64,000 nt of DNA from a virus. The notes under the pieces were generated by a model. It did not search any database, had not been told where the DNA came from, and saw only the letters and a program-made list of their open reading frames with translations. The position numbers and the translations under genes were made by a program. How positions within the stretch are numbered: position 1 is the stretch's first letter; each line of letters opens with the position of its first letter. The stretch spans positions 1-64,000 of the IMG/VR virus record IMGVR_UViG_3300033571_010557; one strand, written 5' to 3'. Positions 31,370 through 40,079 of this stretch are shown here, one piece after another.

Positions 31370-31885
31370 ATGGGTTGCGAAACATCATCAGGATCTTATC
31401 TTCTAAAGTCGGCTAACCTATCCGACGTTCAAAATAAATCTGAGGCAAGGGATAACCTTGAACTGCTCTCTAATCAGGAATACCTTGATGCCCTGTGGAG
31501 GTCTATGATGATGAGGCAGTACCAGACCGGATCCCTCTGGATCACGACTGATCAACGTAACCCATCCAATTTCTTTGGGTTCGGTTCCTGGGAGAGGTAT
31601 GCCACGGGTAAGGCCATGGTCGGTTCCGATTCCAATGATATAGACTTCGCGAACGTTGGTCAGACGGGTGGTTCGAAAAGTCATACACTTACGATTGATG
31701 AGATGCCGTCACACAACCACGGGATATCGTTGGGGGCTGGACGCGTGACTGCAGCCGTATACAACGGGTCAAACGGGGATATACGTCAGATAGACAATAC
31801 TTCGATTCAGATGAACGGTGGTGGACAGCCCCACAACAATCTGCAGCCTTATATCGTAGTTAATGTCTGGAGGAGAATCGCATGA
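31370..31885 (+). CDS. Collar-domain tail protein, copy 2
   Basis: A 171-residue protein that is almost only a collar domain, strongly similar to the C-terminus of the previous gene: WITTDQRNPSNFFGFGSWER, EMPSHNHGISLGAGRVTAAV and PHNNLQPYIVVNVWRRIA. A short, different N-terminus (about 40 residues) replaces the long shaft. It probably arose by partial duplication and may form a second tip or a chaperone-like trimerisation partner. Confidence 0.8.
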   Translation: MGCETSSGSYLLKSANLSDVQNKSEARDNLELLSNQEYLDALWRSMMMRQYQTGSLWITTDQRNPSNFFGFGSWERYATGKAMVGSDSNDIDFANVGQTGGSKSHTLTIDEMPSHNHGISLGAGRVTAAVYNGSNGDIRQIDNTSIQMNGGGQPHNNLQPYIVVNVWRRIA

Positions 31886-32988
31886 AGCATGAAACTGGGT
31901 GGGCCTTCGGCTGTAGTCTTGGCCCATCCATTTCTACGGCTTGCAACAAGCTAATACTCGTGGAGAGAGCCAACAATCTGCTCTCAAGCTCCGAGATTCA
32001 CTTCTTGGTCAAGGATGCCAAGGTAGGCGACACGTCCCTTAATGAGATAACCGACGCCTTTATTAAGCAAAAGGATGAGCCATTTCAGCTGTGGCTCAGC
32101 AACGGTTCTGGGAGTAAGACCAAAGTGTGGAATCACGTGGTTGCCAGACTTCACTTGTCGTACTCTCAGAATGACTCCTTCGACCCGAAGTTGGTGGTGA
32201 CCACCGTAGAACAGCTTGCCCACCTTAACAGATATACTAAGAACAGGGCGCATTCCAAACATGAGAAGAGGGTCAGTACTTTAGTGGAGTCCCTTATAAA
32301 AGAGAACGAGTTAACGGCAGATTCGATAGAGCAGACTAAGGAGGTACAGGAATTCGGTTTATTGAGACAGTGTTACATGACTGACTATCAGTTCATAATG
32401 TCTCATTTGATACCGAGGTCTTCTGGGGATTCCGGTTCCGGGTTCAGGCTTTTCACAAAGGATGGCAAGAAGGTATGTTTCCAGACTCTCTCGTACAAGG
32501 CCAAGGATTGCACTATGGAGCCGGAGTTCGTCCTCAAAATCGACGAGTTCATAGACTGCTATGAAGTTCTTAAGAAGGGCGGTATTGATATAAAATCCGG
32601 TGCTCTTAGTCCTATCGATAAGAGAGTGGTATACTCTGATTCAAAGGGAGAGGACGGTAATACCGGATCGACTGGACCCTCATGGTCCTACCCGACTTAT
32701 TTACAATACCCGGTCTATTCCAAGGATGCGCTCGAAGCTATAACGAAGTCGCATCAGAGAGGCATTTCGGGGAACGCTTACCCACTGTGGATAAGACTAA
32801 TCGGGTCGGATAAGATAGGCAAAGAAAGAATGACTCCAGAGTTTCCAATGAAGATAAAGTTTGGGGCTGGTACCAAGTATAGGAAGAGGGATGATCAGAA
32901 CGGTTATCTGGAGGAGATCGTGCATCACTACGATAGTGGAACATACGAAATGACCTTGAAATGTTCCAGAGGAAAGATCAACGTCTAG
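31882..32988 (+). CDS. Probable baseplate hub-like protein
   Basis: A 368-residue protein starting in a 4-base overlap. Early strands (VGDTSLNEITDAFIKQKDEP, FQLWLSNGSG) and the later QCYMTDYQFIMSHLIPRSSG with FRLFTKDGKKVCFQTLSYKA resemble the domain pattern of gpD/gp27-type hub proteins, in which a discontinuous beta domain is followed by a LysM-like helix-strand unit. Position among tail-tip genes agrees. It would connect tube and spike. Assignment rests on pattern and context, not on a clear motif. Confidence 0.45.
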   Translation: MKHETGWAFGCSLGPSISTACNKLILVERANNLLSSSEIHFLVKDAKVGDTSLNEITDAFIKQKDEPFQLWLSNGSGSKTKVWNHVVARLHLSYSQNDSFDPKLVVTTVEQLAHLNRYTKNRAHSKHEKRVSTLVESLIKENELTADSIEQTKEVQEFGLLRQCYMTDYQFIMSHLIPRSSGDSGSGFRLFTKDGKKVCFQTLSYKAKDCTMEPEFVLKIDEFIDCYEVLKKGGIDIKSGALSPIDKRVVYSDSKGEDGNTGSTGPSWSYPTYLQYPVYSKDALEAITKSHQRGISGNAYPLWIRLIGSDKIGKERMTPEFPMKIKFGAGTKYRKRDDQNGYLEEIVHHYDSGTYEMTLKCSRGKINV

Positions 32989-32997
32989 TTATAATAT
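32986..32997 (+). promoter_or_regulatory. Late promoter-like motif
   Basis: tagttataatat overlaps the preceding stop and ends at ATG 32998. Confidence 0.5.
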
Positions 32998-33780
32998 ATG
33001 TCAACCACTGTAAGATTACTAAACCTTGATCAAAGTCTCCCGGTTCAGGATGACTATTACGACACTCAAGCGGCTAAGTCAGGTGTTGTCAGATTCCTTA
33101 ACGCCTCGGATCCTCAAAAGTTACCAGCTTTTAATCGCCTTCAGGGTGATTTGGTTAACCGCTTCAAGATAGTGGAGGCTAAGATTAATGAGATAATCGT
33201 AGCAGCTGCCAACGGTGAATTCAGTAATGATACCTTTGACGGTGGATTGTACTCCAGGATAGATGGGTCCACACCATTCACGGCACCGGTTTCTGGAATT
33301 GACCCGATACAGCCGGAGCATTTGGCTACCAAGGATTATGTTGATGATCTAATCCAGACCCTTAACACCTCAATAACTGAATTTTCCGAAGTTCTTGAGA
33401 CCATCAATGAAACGAGCGCACATTACTCTGGTTGGATTACTCATACTTGGCAAGCAGCGACCAGACAAATCGTAAGCCTCCCAATATCCCCACAGGTCTC
33501 TGACATAAATAAAATAATAGGAATAAACATTCTCGAAAGAGTTAACGTTTCGATCCCAACAGTTGGGAATCCAAACCCCGCTCAGAGAGTTATAACCAGA
33601 CCTCTTGGCATAAATCAAAGATCACCGTTCGGCATTGATGATATATGGTTTGAAAACAACACCGTGAAGGTAGCTATACCGAACACTGCTTTCTATCAGT
33701 TTGGTTATGAACAATCCTATCAGAGTGTTCAATCAGTATCATTCAGACAGCTTAGGGCTGTCGTAACGCTAATCAAATGA
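32998..33780 (+). CDS. Baseplate or tail-fibre protein
   Basis: A 260-residue protein. The N-terminus (VRFLNASDPQKLPAFNRLQG, then DLVNRFKIVEAKINEI) resembles the N-terminus of the protein at 30232. A middle segment HLATKDYVDDLIQTLN is the ATKxYVD motif common at trimeric tail-fibre joints. The C-terminal part is beta-rich. It is probably a baseplate-attached fibre or connector. Confidence 0.65.
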   Translation: MSTTVRLLNLDQSLPVQDDYYDTQAAKSGVVRFLNASDPQKLPAFNRLQGDLVNRFKIVEAKINEIIVAAANGEFSNDTFDGGLYSRIDGSTPFTAPVSGIDPIQPEHLATKDYVDDLIQTLNTSITEFSEVLETINETSAHYSGWITHTWQAATRQIVSLPISPQVSDINKIIGINILERVNVSIPTVGNPNPAQRVITRPLGINQRSPFGIDDIWFENNTVKVAIPNTAFYQFGYEQSYQSVQSVSFRQLRAVVTLIK

Positions 33781-34022
33781 ACGTAAAGGTAGACTTCAGT
33801 AAGAGAAGGACGGATGCTAAGACATCAATACTAGACCAGCTTCTTCCAGGCCAGTCTTACATCCATGATCATACTGGTATGAAAACCCCCTTTGCAGTCT
33901 GGATAGCGACCAGACGTAGCAGGATGAATAAAAGATTTTCTTATTCCACCAAGGATGAGGATGGGAATAAACTCCCCGAAGGTTGGTACAGAGTATTCCT
34001 TCCAGAAGAACAGACACCATGA
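33777..34022 (+). CDS. Hypothetical 81-residue tail-region protein
   Basis: Overlaps the previous gene by 4 bases. Basic, with RRTDAKTSILDQLLPGQSYI and a C-terminal LPEGWYRVFLPEE. Not recognised; compact overlaps suggest it is translated with its neighbours. Confidence 0.5.
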   Translation: MNVKVDFSKRRTDAKTSILDQLLPGQSYIHDHTGMKTPFAVWIATRRSRMNKRFSYSTKDEDGNKLPEGWYRVFLPEEQTP

Positions 34023-34216
34023 CACACACAAGTTCAAAAACCGGGGTAGATTATTACCTACACAGGACCCAGACACAGAAGCCAGGCTCCTTTCTTTATT
34101 ACTTCTCGAAGAAGAAGAATGAAGCATGTTTTTGTCAGGAAATGCCAATGGGTTACCGAGTAGTGGAGTCTGATAATGGGTTCCCGATCCTTCGTAAGGT
34201 GAAGGCGGGACAGTAA
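34019..34216 (+). CDS. Hypothetical 65-residue tail-region protein
   Basis: Starts at ATG 34019 overlapping the previous stop. Sequence features: YYLHRTQTQKPGSFLYYFSK followed by KKNEACFCQEMPMGYRVVES. The last half resembles small phage proteins that read MPxGYxVxE, but I do not recognise a function. Confidence 0.5.
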   Translation: MTHTSSKTGVDYYLHRTQTQKPGSFLYYFSKKKNEACFCQEMPMGYRVVESDNGFPILRKVKAGQ

Positions 34217-34224
34217 TTATTCAC
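34212..34224 (+). promoter_or_regulatory. Late promoter-like motif
   Basis: agtaattattcac overlaps the preceding stop and ends at ATG 34225. Confidence 0.5.
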
Positions 34225-34863
34225 ATGAATCAGGCCATTGAAGACTTTGTTGGATACGCAGAGGGAAAAGGAAGACCGTTAGGAGACGTATTCATTAGGC
34301 CATTCGATAGAAGTGGTTCCTTTTTGAAGGACCCCCTCTCCGTCTTCGACAATAGAAGGTCGGCTGAGAAGATTTGTTTATCGAATCCGGAAGCTAGGAG
34401 AGTATTCGAAGACCACGGCGTAATAGTCTTAGGTGATAACCTAGTGGTCAATAGTGGTAGGCAAATTATCGCCAATCTACTCGGTGGAAGGAATTTCAAC
34501 TCATCCTCTCCTAACAAGGATTGGATCGTGTCCAAAATAAGCTTCGGGACGTATGATGAGGCACCCAGATTCACGGATACCACTTTGAGTCCTCAGTTCC
34601 TCAATGGCGTCTATGCTGGCGGTGAAAACGAAATTGCTTACGACGGCACCAACTACAAGAAAACCCTTAGTTCCGTTGACTGGCCTCAGCCTTTCATAGT
34701 TAGATTCGAAGGCATACTCGGGGTTGATGAGGGCGTTGGTTTCCTGATCAGGGAATTAGGTCTTTGGTCATATAACGAGACGCTGTTCGCTAGGAAGGCA
34801 ATACCGGCGATAGCCAAGGATGACCAGTTCGGGTTTAGCATCCTTTGGCGAGTCAGAGTGTAA
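34225..34863 (+). CDS. Putative tail or baseplate accessory protein
   Basis: A 212-residue protein. GVIVLGDNLVVNSGRQIIAN with LLGGRN, followed by WIVSKISFGTYDEAP, is a pattern I associate with phage tail-fibre-adjacent proteins. The end FLIRELGLWSYNETLFARKA resembles that of P2 gpH-like fibre N-domains (RELGL). It closes the tail block before a new promoter. Confidence 0.55.
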   Translation: MNQAIEDFVGYAEGKGRPLGDVFIRPFDRSGSFLKDPLSVFDNRRSAEKICLSNPEARRVFEDHGVIVLGDNLVVNSGRQIIANLLGGRNFNSSSPNKDWIVSKISFGTYDEAPRFTDTTLSPQFLNGVYAGGENEIAYDGTNYKKTLSSVDWPQPFIVRFEGILGVDEGVGFLIRELGLWSYNETLFARKAIPAIAKDDQFGFSILWRVRV

Positions 34864-34872
34864 AATTCGTAC

Positions 34873-34901
34873 TTGACAGATTTCTAGGTTTGTGTTAAAG
34901 C
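34873..34901 (+). promoter_or_regulatory. Phage promoter with minimal leader
   Basis: TTGACA at 34873-34878, 17-bp spacer, TAAAGC at 34896-34901. Eight bases to ATG 34910. Confidence 0.83.
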
Positions 34902-34909
34902 ATAAACCT

Positions 34910-36901
34910 ATGTTCGACCAAATCCGAAATCAAGTATCAAGTCGTTTCTCACTCCTGTCTAAGTCAATCCTATTCAAGGTTGACGTCGATAAGGACAAAA
35001 TCTGGGACATCTATCTGAATGCCATCCCGGAACAATACAGGCAATCCAATAACTGCAACTGTTGTAAGAGTTTCTTGCGACAATTCTCAGGCATTGTTGC
35101 AATCGGCCAAGACCTGGAGCGTCTAACCCTCTGGGACTTCGACGTCGAGAGTGAAGAGTACTCGGAAGCCATCAAGGCTCTCCGTAAGTACATCAATTCC
35201 CTTCCCATCTCCGGAATCTTCCTGAACCCCTTCGCGAAGTTGGGAACGAATAAGAGTCCGGACCCAAAGCGCAACGTCGTCTGGACCCACTATTACGTCG
35301 AACTCCCCTCGTCCTTCGTGAAGGGGGAACACCACATCGGGCCTCTCGTCGCCTCTAACACTGACAACAAAAATGTTCTCAAGCGCTCTCTCGAAGAAAT
35401 TACCGACGACGCTGTGGAGACAGTCATCGACCTCATCAACCAAGGCTCCATCTACCGTGGGAATGAGTTCCTTCCTCAAGTCGTCGAATTGAATCGCCTA
35501 AAGAAAAAGTACAAGGCTATCAAGAATATGGTCCATAAGGACCACTTCTGTTGGCTCACAGCGTCACAGGTGTCGGGAACCGTTTGCAGAATTCGTAATT
35601 CAGCTATCGGGACCTTGCTACAGGACTTGAGCGAGGGTAAGGATATTGACGCTGCTGTGACGGCCTTTGAGCGTGTGACGGCACCAGCAAACTACCAACG
35701 CCCTAAGTCGATCGTCACCCCTAAGATGGTCGATGCCGCGAAAGCTCGTCTCCAAGAATTGGGACTTACCAATGCTGCTCTTGGCCGTCGTCAGCTTACT
35801 GACACCGACCTGACTGCCAATGCTGCTCTTTTCACGCACCGCGCCACCACTAAGTCGGTTGATGTGTTCGATCAGTTGAAGAATGAGAGCGTGATCAATC
35901 CGCGTTCATTCTCCAAGGTGGAAGAAGTGTCCCTCGATGACTTCATCAATAAGGTTCTGCCGACTTCTAAGTCAATCCGACTTCTACTCGAAAACGGTCA
36001 CCTCGGTAATTTCGTTTCCCTCATTGGCTCGAAGGATGGTCCAGAGTCTAACTCCGGATTGTTCAAGTGGGATAACGACTTCTCGTGGTCGTACAGCGGC
36101 CAAGTAGCCGATTCAGTGAAGGAGAGGGTTAAAGCGGCTGGCGGGAAGGTTGATGGATTCCTTCGAATCTCTCTTTCTTGGCTCAATCATGACGACCTAG
36201 ACCTCCACGTTCATGAACCAGATGGTAACCATATCTATTTTGGGAATCGCGGCCTCATCAGCAATTGCGGTGGGTCGTTGGATGTCGATATGAACGTAAG
36301 TTCACCCGTTAGGAACGCAGTAGAGAATATCTGCTATCACCGACTCCCGAAAGATGGAACATACCGAGTAGTAGTTGACAACTATAATCGAAGAGAGACT
36401 ACGGATGGAGGGTTCGAAGTGGAGGTTGAGTGTGATGGAGAGACGAAAGTATTCTCCTGTCACAACAACAACGTACACCACTTCGAGGTCATGACATTCA
36501 AAATGAAGGGTGGCATGATCACTCTTCATGAGAGCAGCCTTAAGTCTGATGACAAGGGGTACGCTTCCAAAGAGAAATGGGGTGTGAAGACTGGCCAGTT
36601 CCACAAGGTTAAGGCGGTCACCCTGTCCCCCAACCATTGGAATGGGAAGGTGGGCAACAGACACCTCTTCTTTATCATCGACGGGTGTACCGCCGATGAG
36701 AAGCTCCGCCCTTTCTACAACGAGTTCCTCAACGAGAGTCTCTCAAAAGATAGGAAGGTGTTTGAAGTCCTAGGAAGTAAGGTCGAAGTAGAGAAAGTCG
36801 AAAACGAGCTTTCTGGACTCGGATTCTCTGACACTATCAGGAATCATGTTATTCTTGAGGTCGAAGGCTCGTTTAAACGAGTCATCAAAGTGAAGATTTA
36901 A
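34910..36901 (+). CDS. Large conserved phage protein with C-terminal beta-sandwich
   Basis: A 663-residue protein from ATG 34910. The N-terminus includes a CNCCKSFLRQFSG cluster. Around 420-530 lies a domain with LSWLNHDDLDLHVHEPDGNH, then SNCGGSLDVDMNV and YRVVVDNYNRRETTDGGFEV, resembling DUF2135-like beta-sandwiches that occur in large phages. Function unknown. Codon use is host-like, in contrast to the tail genes before it, and it has a strong promoter, so it should be abundant early in infection. Confidence 0.65.
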   Translation: MFDQIRNQVSSRFSLLSKSILFKVDVDKDKIWDIYLNAIPEQYRQSNNCNCCKSFLRQFSGIVAIGQDLERLTLWDFDVESEEYSEAIKALRKYINSLPISGIFLNPFAKLGTNKSPDPKRNVVWTHYYVELPSSFVKGEHHIGPLVASNTDNKNVLKRSLEEITDDAVETVIDLINQGSIYRGNEFLPQVVELNRLKKKYKAIKNMVHKDHFCWLTASQVSGTVCRIRNSAIGTLLQDLSEGKDIDAAVTAFERVTAPANYQRPKSIVTPKMVDAAKARLQELGLTNAALGRRQLTDTDLTANAALFTHRATTKSVDVFDQLKNESVINPRSFSKVEEVSLDDFINKVLPTSKSIRLLLENGHLGNFVSLIGSKDGPESNSGLFKWDNDFSWSYSGQVADSVKERVKAAGGKVDGFLRISLSWLNHDDLDLHVHEPDGNHIYFGNRGLISNCGGSLDVDMNVSSPVRNAVENICYHRLPKDGTYRVVVDNYNRRETTDGGFEVEVECDGETKVFSCHNNNVHHFEVMTFKMKGGMITLHESSLKSDDKGYASKEKWGVKTGQFHKVKAVTLSPNHWNGKVGNRHLFFIIDGCTADEKLRPFYNEFLNESLSKDRKVFEVLGSKVEVEKVENELSGLGFSDTIRNHVILEVEGSFKRVIKVKI

Positions 36902-36939
36902 CCCGCAAACAACACAACACAACAAACCAAACAACACAA

Positions 36940-37329
36940 ATGAATACGTTCCTCATCGCATCCAAGAAGAAGCTCCGCTTCATCACCAATAAAGGTCAAC
37001 TCTCGGTCGAAGACTTGTGGGACCTCAATCTTGAAGCCCTGGACACCATCGCCGTTCAACTCGACGAGAAGGTCCAACAGTCCGGGAAGAAGTCCTTCAT
37101 TGGAAAACTCGACAAAGCATCGGCTGACGATAAGCTTCGTTTCGAGGTCGTGAAGACCATTATCGAAACGAAGATGGAAGAAGCTGAGAAAGCCAAGACT
37201 AGGGCTTCTCGTCGTGCTGACCGCGAGTTCCTGCAGCGTCTCCTTGACCAGAAAAAGGTCCAGGAACTCGAAGGACTCGACATCGGGGAAATCCAGAAGC
37301 GTCTGGACGAACTCAAGGAAGAGGAGTAA
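36940..37329 (+). CDS. Conserved charged helical phage protein
   Basis: A 129-residue protein preceded by a 35-base leader made almost only of A and C. It begins FLIASKKKLRFITNKGQLSV with EDLWDLNLEALDTIA, a start I have seen in small conserved proteins of many large phages, and ends in coiled-coil helices. Function unknown; probably co-transcribed with the preceding gene. Host-like codons suggest high expression. Confidence 0.65.
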   Translation: MNTFLIASKKKLRFITNKGQLSVEDLWDLNLEALDTIAVQLDEKVQQSGKKSFIGKLDKASADDKLRFEVVKTIIETKMEEAEKAKTRASRRADREFLQRLLDQKKVQELEGLDIGEIQKRLDELKEEE

Positions 37330-37339
37330 CCACGATAAC

Positions 37340-37365
37340 AGGGGCGGACCGATGGGTCCGCCCCT
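37340..37365 (+). terminator. Strong hairpin (terminator lacking a U-tract)
   Basis: An 11-bp perfect stem (AGGGGCGGACC / GGTCCGCCCCT) with a GATG loop sits between the gene end and the next promoter. There is no T-run, so intrinsic termination is uncertain; it may block 3' exonucleases. Confidence 0.7.
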
Positions 37366-37371
37366 AAGTGG

Positions 37372-37400
37372 TTGACACGAACGTTCCCGTGTGCTAAGGT
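37372..37400 (+). promoter_or_regulatory. Phage promoter with short leader
   Basis: TTGACA at 37372-37377, 17-bp spacer, TAAGGT at 37395-37400. ATG 37418 is 17 bases further, giving a leader of about 11 bases. Confidence 0.78.
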
Positions 37401-37417
37401 GCAACCTAATTATCCCT

Positions 37418-38146
37418 ATGAAGTTATCCGAAAGATTGTTGCAAGAGAGTCCTGATAAGATCAGAATCGCCGACATGGTTCTAGAGTACGACCACATAAA
37501 GGCTACCACTTTCTGCTTCATAGATGATAGTCACATCGCGATCGCGGACCGCACCCACATCTTCATTTATAATGCCCTTAGGGCCTTTAAGAAGTCTGCT
37601 GAATTGGGCAAGCCGAATTTCGGAGTCTTCAAGGATTATGGCGTTCGATTCTTACCTTCCAGACCTTCAAAAGAGGCTCTCTTGGATGTCGCTGATAAAC
37701 TTGTCGGAGACATGGGAGGAAATCGCTTCAACACATACTCTGGGAGAGTCTGGGTTGGTCTTCGTTCAGAGGCTATAGGTAAGTTCTCGGCGATATCTTT
37801 CTGGACCACCTCTAAGGCCCCTGGAATGGTACGTAAGTTGGGTTCTATTCTCCATATCTTCAAGATCGGCGACGAACCCCTATACGTGGAATTCATAGAT
37901 TCAGAACAGCCGGAAGTGTTTAACTTAGGCTCTACTTCGGGGAAACTCATCAGCAAGGTCAATCCTAATTTGACCCAAGCCCAGATCGCGGACATACTTA
38001 AACGTGCTCATTTCGACAAAAAGTCTCTCACAAGGGAGGAGAGGGCGGTTGTGGACGAGTTCAGGCCAAGGGTAACCAAGAGCTTGTTCGACGAACCAAT
38101 GATATCGGTTAGGGCCAAGGCCAGCACTAGTGAGTCATTAGTTTAG
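37418..38146 (+). CDS. Hypothetical 242-residue protein
   Basis: A globular protein: FCFIDDSHIAIADRTHIFIY, then VWVGLRSEAIGKFSAISFWT and PLYVEFIDSEQPEVFNLGST, with a charged helical end. No family is recognised. It is transcribed from its own promoter between two hairpin or promoter boundaries. Confidence 0.6.
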   Translation: MKLSERLLQESPDKIRIADMVLEYDHIKATTFCFIDDSHIAIADRTHIFIYNALRAFKKSAELGKPNFGVFKDYGVRFLPSRPSKEALLDVADKLVGDMGGNRFNTYSGRVWVGLRSEAIGKFSAISFWTTSKAPGMVRKLGSILHIFKIGDEPLYVEFIDSEQPEVFNLGSTSGKLISKVNPNLTQAQIADILKRAHFDKKSLTREERAVVDEFRPRVTKSLFDEPMISVRAKASTSESLV

Positions 38147-38148
38147 TG

Positions 38149-38316
38149 ATGACCCGCAATTCACTATTTACTATTAGTTGCTTTAATAAAGAAACTGATG
38201 TAGATTATATTGCTGCTGGCAATTCAATATCGCGGATCAAAGGAGGCCATAAGGAGCTTGATAGGTCTGTTTCAGTTCGACCTCTTTTTATAGGGAGTAT
38301 GAGAGGGATGGTATGA
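38149..38316 (+). CDS. Hypothetical 55-residue protein
   Basis: ATG 38149 is two bases after the preceding stop. The product (MTRNSLFTISCFNKETDVDY onwards) is unremarkable, and the DNA is AT-rich with several late-type motif lookalikes (ctatttactatt). It may be a real small gene or a decaying one. Confidence 0.35.
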   Translation: MTRNSLFTISCFNKETDVDYIAAGNSISRIKGGHKELDRSVSVRPLFIGSMRGMV

Positions 38317-38363
38317 TAAACTACTCTCGTGAGTGAATTGATAATACCAGCCCGTCGAATTAC

Positions 38364-38392
38364 TTGACAAGAAGCGGATTTTGTGTTAAAAT
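38364..38392 (+). promoter_or_regulatory. Phage promoter, predicted leaderless
   Basis: TTGACA at 38364-38369, 17-bp spacer, TAAAAT at 38387-38392. Six bases to ATG 38399. Confidence 0.88.
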
Positions 38393-38398
38393 TAACAC

Positions 38399-39583
38399 AT
38401 GTCCCCTCAATCCATCAAAGTCGAAAGCAGGCCGTATCAAACGGAAATTCTGAAAGACCTCACTCACGCCATCGAGTCCGGCATCACCTCGGTGATTGTT
38501 GACTCGCCAACTGGCTCCGGTAAGACTTTCATGGGTCTGGAAGCTTGCCGCAGGATGGTCACTGAAATCCTCCCCAAGCTCCATGGGGTAAGCCCTGACG
38601 AAATTGGGGTGGCTTGGATTGCGATGCGTTCCAATCTGCTCACTGCCACCAACGAGGTCAATTCCAGGTACTTCATCGAGGAAATCACCGAACCCGGACA
38701 GTTCTGCCCGAATCTGCACACTGTTTCGATGTTCCAACGTGACTCTAAGTTCATGCGGAAGTACAAGATTCGCATTGCCGTCATGGACGAAGCCCATCAC
38801 GACACCACGGAGTCGATGGCAAGGGTTTACGGGGATATCGACCCCCAGTACTGCATCGGTCTTACCGCGACCCCATTCCGTATGGACCAGAATCGCCTCG
38901 GATTCCAAAAGGTCATCAAGAAGGCTGGATACCGCTATCTTATCGATGACGGCTATTTGGCTGGATTCAATCACTGGTCCATCACCAATGAGTGGAGTCC
39001 AGAGGCCGTTGCCAATACCTACCTTGAGAGTCCTGACGCTTGGGGTTCCAGCGTGATGTTCTTCCTCAACCGTGAAGAATGTGAGACTGCCAGCCGAGTT
39101 CTCACCGAAGGGGGCGTCTCCAATACCATCGTCCACGGCGAGTCTGATCGGGAGTCCCAAATCGAAGATTTGCAGAATGGTAAGGTCCAGGTCGTCATCT
39201 CAATGGCCATCTTGGCTGAGGGGTTCGACTTCCCCGCCCTGCAGTCGGTATTCGTTCGGGACTCACAGAGCAAGGGTCTTGTCATGCAGATGGCAGGCCG
39301 AGCGCTTCGCAAGTTCACCATGCCGGATGGGAAACAAAAGGTGGCAAACGTCATTCAGAGTTCCAAGTCGCACTACCCATTCACCCGCTTCGCTCGTGCT
39401 CGGAACCAGTATGTGAAATCGAACGGTCGTTGGTCTTCTATTAAACCGAATGACAACGTTGAGAAGCACGTCGAAATCTCCCTCAAGGGCCTCGTGGTGG
39501 CCAAGGTCGATAAGAGTTCTCTCGATCGACTTCGTAAGAACATGAAAACCAAGAGGGTCTGGAAGAATACGGACAATATCTAA
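38399..39583 (+). CDS. Superfamily 2 DEAH helicase (SSL2/RAD25-like)
   Basis: A 394-residue helicase. Motif I is VDSPTGSGKTFMGLEA (about 39-54), motif II VMDEAHHDT, motif III GLTATPFRMD, motif V ILAEGFDFPAL and motif VI MQMAGRALRKF. The compact size and order fit phage SSL2-type helicases. It is distinct from the UvsW-like enzyme at 6631. Host-like codons and a leaderless promoter suggest strong early expression, perhaps for host takeover or recombination. Confidence 0.85.
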   Translation: MSPQSIKVESRPYQTEILKDLTHAIESGITSVIVDSPTGSGKTFMGLEACRRMVTEILPKLHGVSPDEIGVAWIAMRSNLLTATNEVNSRYFIEEITEPGQFCPNLHTVSMFQRDSKFMRKYKIRIAVMDEAHHDTTESMARVYGDIDPQYCIGLTATPFRMDQNRLGFQKVIKKAGYRYLIDDGYLAGFNHWSITNEWSPEAVANTYLESPDAWGSSVMFFLNREECETASRVLTEGGVSNTIVHGESDRESQIEDLQNGKVQVVISMAILAEGFDFPALQSVFVRDSQSKGLVMQMAGRALRKFTMPDGKQKVANVIQSSKSHYPFTRFARARNQYVKSNGRWSSIKPNDNVEKHVEISLKGLVVAKVDKSSLDRLRKNMKTKRVWKNTDNI

Positions 39584-39588
39584 TTCCA

Positions 39589-39741
39589 ATGAAATCAATA
39601 CTAATCTCCTGCCTTTTTCTGGTTTCATGTCAGTGCAAAGACAAACCTACCATCCGAGACTACTTAGACCTTTGGTTTATGGTCCCTAATAACCCGTTTC
39701 CAATAATAGAGCCAAATGAGTATAAAAACACTGGAAAGTGA
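39589..39741 (+). CDS. Small predicted lipoprotein
   Basis: A 50-residue protein with a lipoprotein signal: MKSILISCLFLVSCQCKDKP, where LVSC fits a lipobox and the second Cys would follow. The remainder is Pro/Asn-rich. Phage outer-membrane lipoproteins of this size include Rz1-type spanins and superinfection-exclusion proteins; nothing here decides between them. It overlaps the next gene by 26 bases. Confidence 0.55.
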   Translation: MKSILISCLFLVSCQCKDKPTIRDYLDLWFMVPNNPFPIIEPNEYKNTGK

Positions 39742-40066
39742 GTTGACCGCAGCAGGTTGGTCATCGTTCAAAAACGCCTTGAAGAACGCTGATGCGTGCC
39801 TTTATAAAAGGTATCAAAATCATGAGGTCTGCCGGTCCAACAAATCCGGTGGAAAGCAGGTTGAGATATACCTTTATGATATGTCGAAGTTCCACCGGGA
39901 CAAGCGAATTTTATCTGCAGCGGTTCACGTGTCAGGGAATCTCGGCGATAGGTGGGTTGACTTCTCAGCCTACGGTAACCACGACCCTACTGTAGCTGAA
40001 TTGGAGAAGATCGCCGAGAGACTTCTAACGGTGTGGGATTTCGCAGTCAAACAAGAGAACCAGTAA
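39716..40066 (+). CDS. Hypothetical 116-residue protein
   Basis: A mixed alpha/beta protein (SIKTLESELTAAGWSSFKNA at the start; RILSAAVHVSGNLGDRWVDF in the middle). Not recognised. ATG 39716 lies within the lipoprotein gene, in another frame. Confidence 0.55.
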   Translation: MSIKTLESELTAAGWSSFKNALKNADACLYKRYQNHEVCRSNKSGGKQVEIYLYDMSKFHRDKRILSAAVHVSGNLGDRWVDFSAYGNHDPTVAELEKIAERLLTVWDFAVKQENQ

Positions 40067-40079
40067 CCTATCTATTCGT

